A model generated the notes under the pieces. It was not told the DNA's origin. It did not search any database and was given only the letters and a program-made list of their open reading frames with translations. The position numbers and the translations under genes are program-made. This document shows, piece after piece, positions 32,005 through 40,136 of a stretch of DNA of 64,000 bases (position 1 is the stretch's first letter; each line of letters starts with the position of its first letter). The DNA lies in the NCBI RefSeq assembly GCF_000284515.1, contig NC_017668.1, forward strand, positions 3,286,001-3,350,000. The letters are read 5' to 3'. This DNA is from Halobacillus halophilus DSM 2266 (GTDB taxonomy: Bacteria; Bacillota; Bacilli; Bacillales; Halobacillaceae).

Positions 32005-33033
32005 CTACCAACTTGGTTCTTTCATAACTGGATTACTTGAATCCCTTATAATTAATTCTGGTTCAACAATGACACATGTATGCTCAATATTCTCTTGAAT
32101 CAGATCTTCCAAAATAAACGCAGCCATTTTTCCAATCTTTTCTTTATCCTGCATGATGGTCGTAAGGGACGGATCCGTATGTTTGGATGCAATAATATCA
32201 TCACAGCCCACTATCGAGAAACTCCGTATGTCGTTCTCACTTTCCTTGATGGCTTTCATAGCGCCAATCGCCATTAAATCAGAAGCAGCAAAAACGGCTT
32301 TAGGAAGTAGATTCAGGCTTAGGAGATCGTTCATGGCTTTGTATCCACTATCTTCAAAAAAGTCCCCTGATTGAATCCATTCTTTTCTAATTTGCAGTCC
32401 ATAGGTTTTCATCACTTGTTGAAATCCATCTAACCTTTGTTGAGATACTATAGATTCATCGTTTCCACCAATAAAGGCAATATCTCGATGGCCATTCAAA
32501 TAGAAGTGTTCCACTGCTAAAGAAGAAACTTTCAGGTTATCCGTAATGATGTAGGCTGAGCGCTTCCCTTTCAGCTCAATATCTACCCCCATACATGGAA
32601 TATTACTGTGATCCAATTCATAGACAGATGATTCAACATCTTCACCTCCGATAATGATACATCCATCTACATTGTAATGCTGACAACGAGCTAAATAATC
32701 TTCATCGGCTTTATGAAATTGCTCGTTAGAAAAGAATAATAAATCATACCCTTGCGCTCCAATTGTTTTTTTGAATGAGCTCACCACATCTACAAAGAAT
32801 GGATGGTTAAAATTAGCGTTTATTTTCCCTGCGTAAATCACACCGATTACTTTCGTTACTTTTTTCGCAAGAGATTGGGCTGAATAGGTAGGACGGTACC
32901 CATACTCTTCCATTATATCCAGCACTTTTTGTTTAGTTTTTGAACCTACATCATCATAATTATTAATAATTTTCGAAACGGTAGATTGAGATACTCCAGC
33001 CTTTTTGGCTATTTCCTTTATCGTCAATTTCAT
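32005..33033 (-). CDS. LacI family transcriptional regulator
   Basis: A 342-residue repressor. The N-terminal HTH LTIKEIAKKAGVSQSTVSKI is complete and followed by the hinge helix (AQSLAKKVTKVIGVI) and a periplasmic-binding-protein-like effector domain ending with the conserved PELIIRDSS. It very likely binds the two ACTAAACCGGTTTCGTTA sites and is released by the imported sugar or its GH30 product. Confidence 0.93.
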   Translation of the reverse strand: MKLTIKEIAKKAGVSQSTVSKIINNYDDVGSKTKQKVLDIMEEYGYRPTYSAQSLAKKVTKVIGVIYAGKINANFNHPFFVDVVSSFKKTIGAQGYDLLFFSNEQFHKADEDYLARCQHYNVDGCIIIGGEDVESSVYELDHSNIPCMGVDIELKGKRSAYIITDNLKVSSLAVEHFYLNGHRDIAFIGGNDESIVSQQRLDGFQQVMKTYGLQIRKEWIQSGDFFEDSGYKAMNDLLSLNLLPKAVFAASDLMAIGAMKAIKESENDIRSFSIVGCDDIIASKHTDPSLTTIMQDKEKIGKMAAFILEDLIQENIEHTCVIVEPELIIRDSSNPVMKEPSW

Positions 33034-33484
33034 TTAGACAATTTCTCCTTATATTTGGATAAATTTATAACCTGCTTTAAGTGTGTAAATTCTATTGCAA
33101 CTTAAATGTCCAGGTCCCTGCAAGGTAATAGAATCAAGGATGTTGTGCAAACTCTCAAGAAATAAAGACTTCCTGTATGAACTTTCATCAAATTACCAGA
33201 TGTCTCTGTATCGAGCTTTTAGAATGTAGAGGAAATACAGGGTCTTTCATATTTTTCCTATCCTAACAGAGGCTACTTAAAAGAAGCAATTTGGGCTGTT
33301 GTGCTGAATCTTTATAGTAAACGAATATAGTTATGTTTCCTCTGTACAGTGAGTACTAATTTTAACACGAAATCGCTTTCGTTTGTTCTTTCTTGGAGAC
33401 ATAACCTTCCAATAAATTTAAATAATTTACCAAGATAAGATTCAGCTAAGTCGCCATTGTGGTCATTATCGGTTTCTCATAACC
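33034..33484. other. Intergenic region, no gene seen
   Basis: About 450 bases. A palindrome ACGAAATCGCTTTCGT at about 33366-33381 resembles a weak catabolite-responsive (cre) element, with two mismatches to the consensus, but lies 330 bases from the LacI start. No reading frame with a ribosome-binding site was found. Confidence 0.4.
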
Positions 33485-34249
33485 TCACCTTTCCCGTTCT
33501 CTTCTTACCTCTTCAAAAATATCATCCACTGAAGGACTTTCCTCAGGTTTGCTGATTAACGACCGCCGCACCTCCAAATCCAACGACTCCACTTCCTCAA
33601 GCGTTTTCACCCCGCGTGCCTGCCAGCGCTTTAAGATCCCTCCGCTGTACTGGAAAAACGGCTTGTTCTGCTGCAGGGCGCGTTTCATTGCTTCGAGCAC
33701 CAGTTCCTCCGGCATATCCTCGCACCACGCCGTAATGGACTCTGCAATATGGGGATTCAGCACCCCGAAGTTCTGTTCGTAAAAGGTGTGCGGATTTTTC
33801 CGGATGGCGTCCACCACAGTGGTTTTGTCTCGTTTTATTTCTTTTTGTTTAAGTAATGCGTCCGCTGACTGGTTCGTCTGCTCGGTCGCCTCCTGGTCCA
33901 TCTGCTCGGTCATCTGTACGTCCGCCTTGCGGATCGCCGGCTCGTCACTCAGTCGTCCGCTTTCCGGATATTCACGGGTAATTAACTGATAGATAGGCGC
34001 CTGATTTTTCCCTACTGAGCGAAAAGTAAGATAACCCTTCTCTTTTAATTGCTTACGCGCCCGTTTAAACGCACTCTCCGTTAATCCCGACTTCACTAAA
34101 ATCGAAGTAGCCGCAAGCGTAATTTCTTCCCGCCAGCCCGCTTTATTATGAAAATGCATCAGCGTGTGCCATAGCACAATCTCTGAAGTTGTCAGCCCAT
34201 CCAACTCCATCCGGTCATAAAACGCGTTGATTTCTTTAATATAATTCAT
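33485..34249 (-). CDS. DnaD domain-containing replication-type protein
   Basis: A 254-residue protein. The N-terminal 90 residues are a winged-helix HTH (LTTSEIVLWHTLMHFHNKAG..LTESAFKRARKQLKEKGYLT). A Gln/Glu-rich linker follows. The C-terminal region ends with FQYSGGILKRWQARGVKTLE, the YxxxIxxxW-type DnaD/DnaB_2 signature. Such proteins load replicative helicase in phages and plasmids, so this stand-alone gene may be a remnant of a mobile element, though no other phage gene is near. Confidence 0.85.
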   Translation of the reverse strand: MNYIKEINAFYDRMELDGLTTSEIVLWHTLMHFHNKAGWREEITLAATSILVKSGLTESAFKRARKQLKEKGYLTFRSVGKNQAPIYQLITREYPESGRLSDEPAIRKADVQMTEQMDQEATEQTNQSADALLKQKEIKRDKTTVVDAIRKNPHTFYEQNFGVLNPHIAESITAWCEDMPEELVLEAMKRALQQNKPFFQYSGGILKRWQARGVKTLEEVESLDLEVRRSLISKPEESPSVDDIFEEVRRERER

Positions 34250-34405
34250 GTCGCTATTCCTCCTCTGGCTTGAGGCATAAAAAATAAGCCCCTCCGATTC
34301 TATAATCGAAAGAACTTACGATTTGGTGTCGTTTAATTTTAATTTTTTATAAAACTTTTATTCGTTTTCAGCAATCTACACTTAAGATTTCTACTCCGGG
34401 ATTGG

Positions 34406-34717
34406 CTAAAAATAAACAAAGATCATCGTGATGAAACTCACGAGTGTGTAGAGAACAGACCCAAAGAATACGCCACCTACATCAGTTTTCAGCTCCTCCT
34501 CCTCTTGACGCTGGAAAACGGATAAAGCGGCTGCATAATTGACTCCTTTAGAAGTTGGTCCGCCGCTGCTATTAAACAAGAAAAAGATGACCGACAAACC
34601 AAGACCAATAAAAAAGCTCCAATCGATATAGGAAAATGGAACAAGAAGACTGGCTATCCACACGACAAGGCCGATCACGAATGCAGAAACAACCGATTGC
34701 TGGACGATTCGCTTCAT
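34406..34717 (-). CDS. Three-span membrane protein, hypothetical
   Basis: A 103-residue protein with helices at about 6-26, 32-50 and 78-102 and an acidic loop, QRQEEEELKTDVGG. ATG 34717 follows AGAGGGGG by six bases; the longer frame to 34831 has no signal. No family recognised with confidence. Confidence 0.6.
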   Translation of the reverse strand: MKRIVQQSVVSAFVIGLVVWIASLLVPFSYIDWSFFIGLGLSVIFFLFNSSGGPTSKGVNYAAALSVFQRQEEEELKTDVGGVFFGSVLYTLVSFITMIFVYF

Positions 34718-34896
34718 TTCAATCCCCCTCTTCTTCTTTTTACGATGGGGAAGGAAGAAAGTTTCGTATCCTTTTACAGAAAAAGAATAAACACTAGCCA
34801 GCAACGGATAATACAAATACATGTCTTTCAAGAGATATTCATTCTATAATAAAGGTGTATTTCGACCTGCTCACTAACAATTCAGGAGGTTTTACA

Positions 34897-35173
34897 TTGA
34901 GTAAAGTAACGATTATTACCGGTGGCGGAATATGCCAAAGATGGAATGCGCGTCAATGCGATCGCTCCTGGTCCGACCGAAACCCCAATGGTGAAGTCTT
35001 ATTTTGATGCCAACCCTAAAATGAAAGAAAGCGCAGAAAGCGGCATCCCGCAGAAGCGTTTAGGTACTCCTGAAGAAGTAGCTGAACTCGTTACGTTCCT
35101 ACTCACTTCGAATGCTCAATATATTAACGGAGAAGTGATTCGGATCGACGGTGGATTTGCCACAACGAAGTAA
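34897..35173 (+). pseudogene. SDR oxidoreductase gene with large internal deletion
   Basis: TTG 34897, seven bases after AGGAGG, begins LSKVTIITGGG, the N-terminus of a short-chain dehydrogenase. Directly after GGTGGCGGA the sequence jumps to the C-terminal part EYAKDGMRVNAIAPGPTETP and on to GEVIRIDGGFATTK. About 140 codons, including the YxxxK active site, are missing, and the join is out of frame. Both ends are well conserved, so the deletion is recent. The shared GGCGGA at the join suggests microhomology. Confidence 0.85.
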
Positions 35174-35186
35174 CTGTGTTACATCA

Positions 35187-35221
35187 GGCAGTCTCTCCTC
35201 ACCAGAGTCTGCTTTTTTTTA
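35187..35221 (+). terminator. Terminator of the deleted SDR gene
   Basis: GCAGTCTCT / AGAGTCTGC with a T8 run just after the stop codon. Confidence 0.75.
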
Positions 35222-35224
35222 TAC

Positions 35225-35258
35225 AAAAAACCCCCCTGCTGAACGCATCAGCAAGGGA
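35225..35258 (-). terminator. Terminator of the leftward lipoprotein gene
   Basis: On the minus strand CCCTTGCTGA / TCAGCAGGGG closes a small loop and is followed by T6. It lies 22 bases after the lipoprotein stop. Confidence 0.8.
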
Positions 35259-35279
35259 GTCAACATCACCCACAGATTC

Positions 35280-35957
35280 TTATTCCACTTCCACTTCTTT
35301 CAGCGATTCAAAAGCTTCTGGATACGTAATCGTGTCAAAAACCTCTTCTTTCTCAGCATCCACTACGTTAACCGTGACATCATATTCTTCCGGGCCAGCC
35401 CCATTAAACAATTGATACAGCATTCCCGTTACGCCAAGCCCCATTACCGCAAATCCATCCAGGCTGTTTTCATATTCTTCCCGATCTACGGACAGCATAA
35501 ATTCGGAGTAAGATGCAGTCGCTTGAATATCCTGAATGGACGAGTAGTTGTCCTCATTTTTTATTTCTTCAATGGCCGCAGTCATCTGCTTCTCCATCTC
35601 TTTCATCAATTCTTTATGTTTTGATTCCGACATTCTATAGGTTACAGACTCTCCATTATCCACGACTTCCGGTATACCTTTAGCCTCTGCGTCCGCTTTA
35701 ATTCGCTCAAAGTTCTGATTCTGCAGTTCGAAAAAAGATTTCGGCACGGTCACTTTGACACCTAGTACGTTTTTGTCCATCTCGACCGAAGCTTCTTTTT
35801 CTTCACTGGATGAGCCCTCTTGCTCGGAGGCTGCTAGTTCCTCCGATTGGTACGTTTCTCCGCCCTCTGCTTCTGAGCTAGAGCTGGAACTCGAATCTGA
35901 ACTGCACGCAGCCAGCATGAAGAGACAGGCTGCCAGGATCCACCATAATTTCTTCAT
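35280..35957 (-). CDS. Lipoprotein, hypothetical
   Basis: A 225-residue protein with signal MKKLWWILAACLFMLAACSS (lipobox LAAC) and a poly-Ser then Glu-rich linker to about residue 60. The mature domain (VTVPKSFFELQNQNFERIKA; VTYRMSESKHKELMKEMEK) is helical with two beta strands, no catalytic motif. Start ATG 35957 has AGGGGG seven bases upstream. It should sit on the outer membrane face. Related Bacillaceae lipoproteins are uncharacterised. Confidence 0.7.
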   Translation of the reverse strand: MKKLWWILAACLFMLAACSSDSSSSSSSEAEGGETYQSEELAASEQEGSSSEEKEASVEMDKNVLGVKVTVPKSFFELQNQNFERIKADAEAKGIPEVVDNGESVTYRMSESKHKELMKEMEKQMTAAIEEIKNEDNYSSIQDIQATASYSEFMLSVDREEYENSLDGFAVMGLGVTGMLYQLFNGAGPEEYDVTVNVVDAEKEEVFDTITYPEAFESLKEVEVE

Positions 35958-36084
35958 GATCATCCCCCTATACCCCTGAGTGTATTTATTCTCTATTATT
36001 GCCTATTATAGCATTGATATCAGGAGTTTCGTCATGGGAATTTTTGAATCTTTAAAGAATAATTAGATACCTGTCATTGGGAGC

Positions 36085-36120
36085 AAAAAAACAAGCGTCT
36101 ATAGAAGACCACTTGTTTCA
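36085..36120 (-). terminator. Terminator of the leftward nuclease gene
   Basis: AAACAAGTGGTCTT / AGACGCTTGTTT imperfect stem on the minus strand with T7, 125 bases after the nuclease stop. Confidence 0.6.
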
Positions 36121-36243
36121 TGAGTTATTTCTATAAAGTTAATTATGTAGCTTGGAGGTCACGCTTCTAATTTCCCATGAGTTGAACGTATTTTCGTTCA
36201 ACTCTTTAACTTTCTTTTTAATTTAGAAAGCATTAATTATGTT

Positions 36244-37248
36244 CTACAGGTGGTTATCTTTAATATACTTCCAAATTAAGTCACTTTTCTTTTTATCCAC
36301 TGAAAAAAGAGTTTGGTTAAACATAAAATTGGAGTCTGTAACATCTTTCATCTTCTTTGCACTTAAAGGGTGTTTGAGCTTATTGAAATCTTCAAGCCTC
36401 ATATAGTACTCTTCATCACTTTTTCCTTGATATTCTTTCATATGAACTTCGCCAGTCCCAATCCCCATAGCAACAATACCTTTTCCGCTTTGGTAGAGAA
36501 AGACCTTGTCCCCTTTTTGAATTCGTTTAATTTTATTCTTCCACGGATGATAGTAGGCGGCAGCTTTTTCCTCATTCATCATCTCATCGTGTGAGTGAGG
36601 ATTATTTTTATAATTAGTGTTTAAGATAAAGTTTGATTGTTCCATTTCAATTACATCCTGAAACGGCGAATAGGCGTTAAATTCAATAAGTTGTTCATTA
36701 CTATCGGTCACAAACACTCGATAAACTATTGAATCGATATTTAATCCTGTTTTCTTCCAATAGTTAACTGCGTTCCTTGTTTTAATATCGGTCCCATCCG
36801 TGACAATTAAAAAATGCTGCTGATGATTAAATTGTTCTTTATTAATCCATTCCTCATTGGCTAATTTAAAATATTCCCTATGTTCTTCAACCAATGAATT
36901 AGAGTTGGGATTAAATTTTAAAAAGAGTTTTTCTAGATCTTCGTAATTTTTCTGTCCATAAATCTGACCGTACCTGAATACCTGAAGTAGGTTTTCTTCG
37001 TTAGATTTCCATCTTTTCAACTCGAATATGTATAACTTACCTGTATGGTCCAATGCCATGATGTCTGGTTCTTCCTGAAAGCTTCTCTCAGTAAAAATAG
37101 GCATTAGTGTTTCTTCATCTAAAATTCGGTCCAGGTTCTTAACAAGCAATTCTTCTAAATCTTTTTCCTTCCACCCAATCTTATTTAAGTTAGATCTTTT
37201 AAGCATTCTTAAATTATCTCTTTCACGATGATCCAAATAATAAAGCAT
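36244..37248 (-). CDS. PD-(D/E)XK (NucS-like) nuclease fused to EVE/PUA-like domain
   Basis: A protein of about 334 residues. The N-terminal half has a nuclease fold: LEELLVKNLDRIL, then EPDIMALDHTGKLYIFELKR, where D..ELK fits the PD-(D/E)XK core of NucS-like enzymes. The C-terminal 120 residues (AAAYYHPWKNKIKRIQKGDK, VFLYQSGKGIVAMGIGTGEV, EEYYMRLEDF) match the EVE/PUA-like pattern of modified-base readers. Reader plus nuclease is the layout of modification-dependent restriction. ATG 37248 or 37254 is used because AAAGGAG precedes them; the longer frame to 37323 has no signal. Domain calls are by eye. Confidence 0.65.
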   Translation of the reverse strand: MLYYLDHRERDNLRMLKRSNLNKIGWKEKDLEELLVKNLDRILDEETLMPIFTERSFQEEPDIMALDHTGKLYIFELKRWKSNEENLLQVFRYGQIYGQKNYEDLEKLFLKFNPNSNSLVEEHREYFKLANEEWINKEQFNHQQHFLIVTDGTDIKTRNAVNYWKKTGLNIDSIVYRVFVTDSNEQLIEFNAYSPFQDVIEMEQSNFILNTNYKNNPHSHDEMMNEEKAAAYYHPWKNKIKRIQKGDKVFLYQSGKGIVAMGIGTGEVHMKEYQGKSDEEYYMRLEDFNKLKHPLSAKKMKDVTDSNFMFNQTLFSVDKKKSDLIWKYIKDNHL

Positions 37249-37676
37249 AGACATCTTCTCCTTTTCTTCATAATTTTTTGAAGAAATTTTCTTTAATACA
37301 AATGTCGAAAGTATTTTATACATTAGCTTTAATAGATTTATTACTTAAACCTCCACCATCGCACTAATCAACTGGAATTAATTACTATTTTACCATAAAT
37401 AAACTACTAAACTATTGATAATCTGTAATTTAGTATGAACCAGAAATTAAATACGAAGGGCCATTTGCTGCTTTTATTTAAAATAAAATTCAAACGTGTT
37501 GAAAGAGCATACTAAATGGGTACTTCACAGGTAAAAACAGCCCCTTTTCCCTAATAATCGACATCAATAGGCATATAAATGTTTACTTCTCTGTCATATA
37601 GGTTATAACACTATCATCCATAACAAACCGAGAGGCCTTCCCAACCGTTGAAGGTCACACGAAAGGAAGAGGAGCT
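37249..37676. other. Intergenic region, no gene seen
   Basis: About 430 AT-rich bases between divergent genes. It must contain both promoters; no other feature recognised. Confidence 0.4.
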
Positions 37677-38291
37677 ATGAGTACACCACAAAAAATTGTC
37701 GATCGTCTGGTTCACTTTACCGTTGAAGCTTATAACGACCGCTATGACTCCCCAACCATTCAGAAGCTGCGTCACGATTACGAATGTGCCCTTGGCCAGG
37801 CGATTCAGATGTATAAAGAAGCAAGTGAAGATATCCGCCCGGAAGTGATCCGTTACAACGAACTCATTCTTAAAATTAAAATGATCTTCCAGCAGAAGAA
37901 GTCGGAAACAGTAGAAGAGATCCTGGATCTCGACAGGAAGCTGCGCGCGAGAAACGAAGCTTGTCCGGATGCGCCGGTTCAGAATCATCCATATGAAATT
38001 GTTGACCGTTTAGTATACTTAACCGCTGAAGCTTATCAGGACCACGGTCCATCGAAGGCGCTTGAGAAGCTGCGTCATGATTATGAATGTGCCATAGAAG
38101 ACGCGGTGCAGGTGTATAAGAAATCCTACGATAAGATGCTTCAGGACTCCATCCGCTACAATGAATTCAGGGAAAAAGTGAAGAAGTTCTTCGGCCAGAC
38201 CGAATGCGAAAATGTCCAGCGAATCCTTACGTGGGACGAGGACCTGTCTGAAGGCATGAGTATCCGTCGAAGCCACGGATACATTAAGTAA
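37677..38291 (+). CDS. Protein of two tandem approx. 95-residue repeats, family unknown
   Basis: A 204-residue soluble helical protein made of two copies of one module. Each begins (K/E)IVDRLV..T.EAY, continues KLRHDYECA...A.Q.YK, then IRYNE....K...F and ends ..L..D..L. The first copy is at about 6-88 and the second at 107-190, roughly 45 percent identical by eye. Strictly kept LRHDYECA and IRYNE suggest function. The start follows GAAAGGAAGAGG. No known family. Monocistronic with strong terminator. Confidence 0.75.
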   Translation: MSTPQKIVDRLVHFTVEAYNDRYDSPTIQKLRHDYECALGQAIQMYKEASEDIRPEVIRYNELILKIKMIFQQKKSETVEEILDLDRKLRARNEACPDAPVQNHPYEIVDRLVYLTAEAYQDHGPSKALEKLRHDYECAIEDAVQVYKKSYDKMLQDSIRYNEFREKVKKFFGQTECENVQRILTWDEDLSEGMSIRRSHGYIK

Positions 38292-38322
38292 AAACACTCC
38301 ATGCACTGGAGTGTTTTTTTTT
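38290..38322 (+). terminator. Rho-independent terminator
   Basis: AAAACACTCCA / TGGAGTGTTTT with loop TGCAC and T9, just after the tandem-repeat gene. Confidence 0.9.
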
Positions 38323-38417
38323 GAAACTCTGATAAGTCTGAATCAATTATAGAAAGAAGCCTGATCCCCCATAAAAATGGAGTCAGGCTCCTTCAATCTT
38401 CAGAGGGAAAGTATTCG

Positions 38418-39506
38418 TTATTTCGACGTAAAAGGCTTCAACAAGTGACTGAGTCCTTTCAAAACACTCATGTTCGGCTCGGTGACCATTTTCCTCACCA
38501 TCGAATTGTGAAGTGATTTAATCACTAAATCCATTTGATGATTGCTCAGGCCTTCAATCGCTCTGCGGAGTACCAGGGAATCATCATAATCCTTATAGAG
38601 CGGTTTACACAGCTCTTCATAATTCCCAAGCCCGCAGATATCCTGAGCTGCATAAATGCCACTAAGAATAGATCCCGTCTGCCCAAAACCTAAGAATGGA
38701 GTGGTGGCTCCGAAACAGTTGCCTACAAAGAACGTGTTGCCGATTCGTGGATAATAACATTTTCCTACCATGTAATCGGCGATCGTAAATTCTTTCTCAA
38801 TCGTAATTTCCTGATTTAGGGTACGGGAGGCTTGCTTCACCATTTCTTTCCAGAACTCATTTCTTTTTTGTAACCAATCGTCTTCATATTGCGGATAGAC
38901 GATCACGAGAGTCGCTTCTGTTTTGGAGTGAGGCAGCAAGTAACCCATACCTTTTGGAGCAAAATCGTTATTGAACCAGGTATGTACCTCATTACGGACG
39001 AAATCCCCTTTGACGATAGCACCGGCAAAAGCAGAAGCTAATGCTATGTCATATGTCTGAATTTGCTGGGTAGCCTGTGGATCGCCTGTGGCTAATACCA
39101 CATGGGTATATTCTTTTGAGATGTCTTCATGAGTCGCATGGTTGCCGTAATGGATTTTGCTATGCACAAGCTGTTGGGCTAATTGCTTCTCATAGGACTC
39201 CTCATATTCGCCCCGCATATTGATAAAACCGATATTTCCTTCTACATAGGCAGATTCGTTTTCGGAATGGACATATATTTTCTGTACATTGCTCGTTGGC
39301 TTTAAGTGGATATCATATGTTTCAGAAAAGAATTTCACCGAGTCATTGACGGGTGCGTGAAGAATAGGCGTTATTAATTGCGCAATTTCATAGCGAAAAC
39401 CTATTTCGTTTTGGTGTTCAAAAATATCAGCCGTATGTCCATGTTTTTCCAATGTCACGGCACATGAAAGACCGGCAAGTCCTGCCCCGATAATCGCTGT
39501 TTTCAC
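38418..39506 (-). CDS. FAD-dependent oxidoreductase (geranylgeranyl reductase/halogenase-like)
   Basis: A 362-residue flavoprotein. It opens with MKTAIIGAGLAGLSCAVTLE, the FAD-binding GxGxxG fold, followed by the acidic end HTADIFEHQ. A second conserved motif, VVLATGDPQ, and FFVGNCFGATTPFLGFGQTG, the usual third FAD contact, are visible. It is shorter than squalene or phytoene enzymes; the pattern fits the GGR/lycopene-cyclase-like monooxygenase group. Substrate unknown. Monocistronic. Confidence 0.8.
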   Translation of the reverse strand: MKTAIIGAGLAGLSCAVTLEKHGHTADIFEHQNEIGFRYEIAQLITPILHAPVNDSVKFFSETYDIHLKPTSNVQKIYVHSENESAYVEGNIGFINMRGEYEESYEKQLAQQLVHSKIHYGNHATHEDISKEYTHVVLATGDPQATQQIQTYDIALASAFAGAIVKGDFVRNEVHTWFNNDFAPKGMGYLLPHSKTEATLVIVYPQYEDDWLQKRNEFWKEMVKQASRTLNQEITIEKEFTIADYMVGKCYYPRIGNTFFVGNCFGATTPFLGFGQTGSILSGIYAAQDICGLGNYEELCKPLYKDYDDSLVLRRAIEGLSNHQMDLVIKSLHNSMVRKMVTEPNMSVLKGLSHLLKPFTSK

Positions 39507-39742
39507 AAGGTCCTCCCCCTTTTCTTTATAGTGTTCGTAAGGAGGCCCATTTTATTCCTTCCTTCGTGAGGGAAATTAGTAATACAGATCTCGAAGTTCC
39601 CGTACTCCTTCCTGAATTAGATCCCTCCGCTGTTCAATTATAATTATCTCCAAGAACTAAACTTGAACATACGCGCTAATTAATTGATTAAGTTAACTCG
39701 AAATCCATTACAAAATTACACTTGGACACAGAATAAGGAATG

Positions 39743-40033
39743 TTATTTCTTAAACGATAATCCCTCCTCTTTCAAAGCTGATTTCAGCTTCGGCAATGAC
39801 GATGGACCCATGCCATGAAATTTCAAAACGTCTTCTTCACTGTATGTTGATAAAATCCTCAAAGAAGTTATCCCTTTGTTTTCCAAGGCTCTTCTGGCTG
39901 GTGCTGAAAGTAATGAGAGAAATCCACTTTCAGGTTTTCGTGCGTTTTCACAGATTGGACAAGTTGGACAATCGCTACTTTTAAAATATCTGTGCCCTTT
40001 ATTGCATATCCTGATATTTTTATTTGGAGTCAT
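39743..40033 (-). CDS. Zinc-ribbon plus RpoA C-terminal-like helix-hairpin-helix protein
   Basis: A 96-residue protein. The N-terminal half has a Cys/His cluster (ICNKGHRYFKSSDCPTCPIC) likely to bind zinc. The C-terminal half, SAPARRALENKGITSLRILS and LKFHGMGPSSLPKLKSALKE, is a tandem HhH domain like the alpha-CTD of RNA polymerase. Such proteins are widespread in Firmicutes but unstudied; they may bind DNA. ATG 40033 has AAGGAG eight bases upstream. The TnpB element ends only 20 bases before the start, so the original promoter has been displaced. Confidence 0.75.
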   Translation of the reverse strand: MTPNKNIRICNKGHRYFKSSDCPTCPICENARKPESGFLSLLSAPARRALENKGITSLRILSTYSEEDVLKFHGMGPSSLPKLKSALKEEGLSFKK

Positions 40034-40052
40034 ATAGACATCTCCTTAATTA

Positions 40053-40136
40053 TTGAACTACCCCCCACTTACTCGCTGACACTCCTTGAAGTTGGGGGAT
40101 TCCTAAGAGCACGAACCTAACGGTTCATTCAAATGA
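40053..40136 (-). ncRNA. Putative omega RNA scaffold at the tnpB 3' end
   Basis: TnpB guide RNAs overlap the gene's 3' end and the element's right end. Here the minus strand shows a hairpin GAACC-GTTA-GGTTC and then CCCCC..GGGGG pairing close to the end. The expected guide is the flanking sequence from 40052 leftward, which covers the ribosome-binding site of the next gene. Predicted from position and folding only. Confidence 0.5.

Noticed and set aside
33366-33381. ACGAAATCGCTTTCGT as a cre site for the carbohydrate locus
   Set aside because: It has two mismatches to the consensus and lies more than 300 bases from the regulator start; kept only as a remark.
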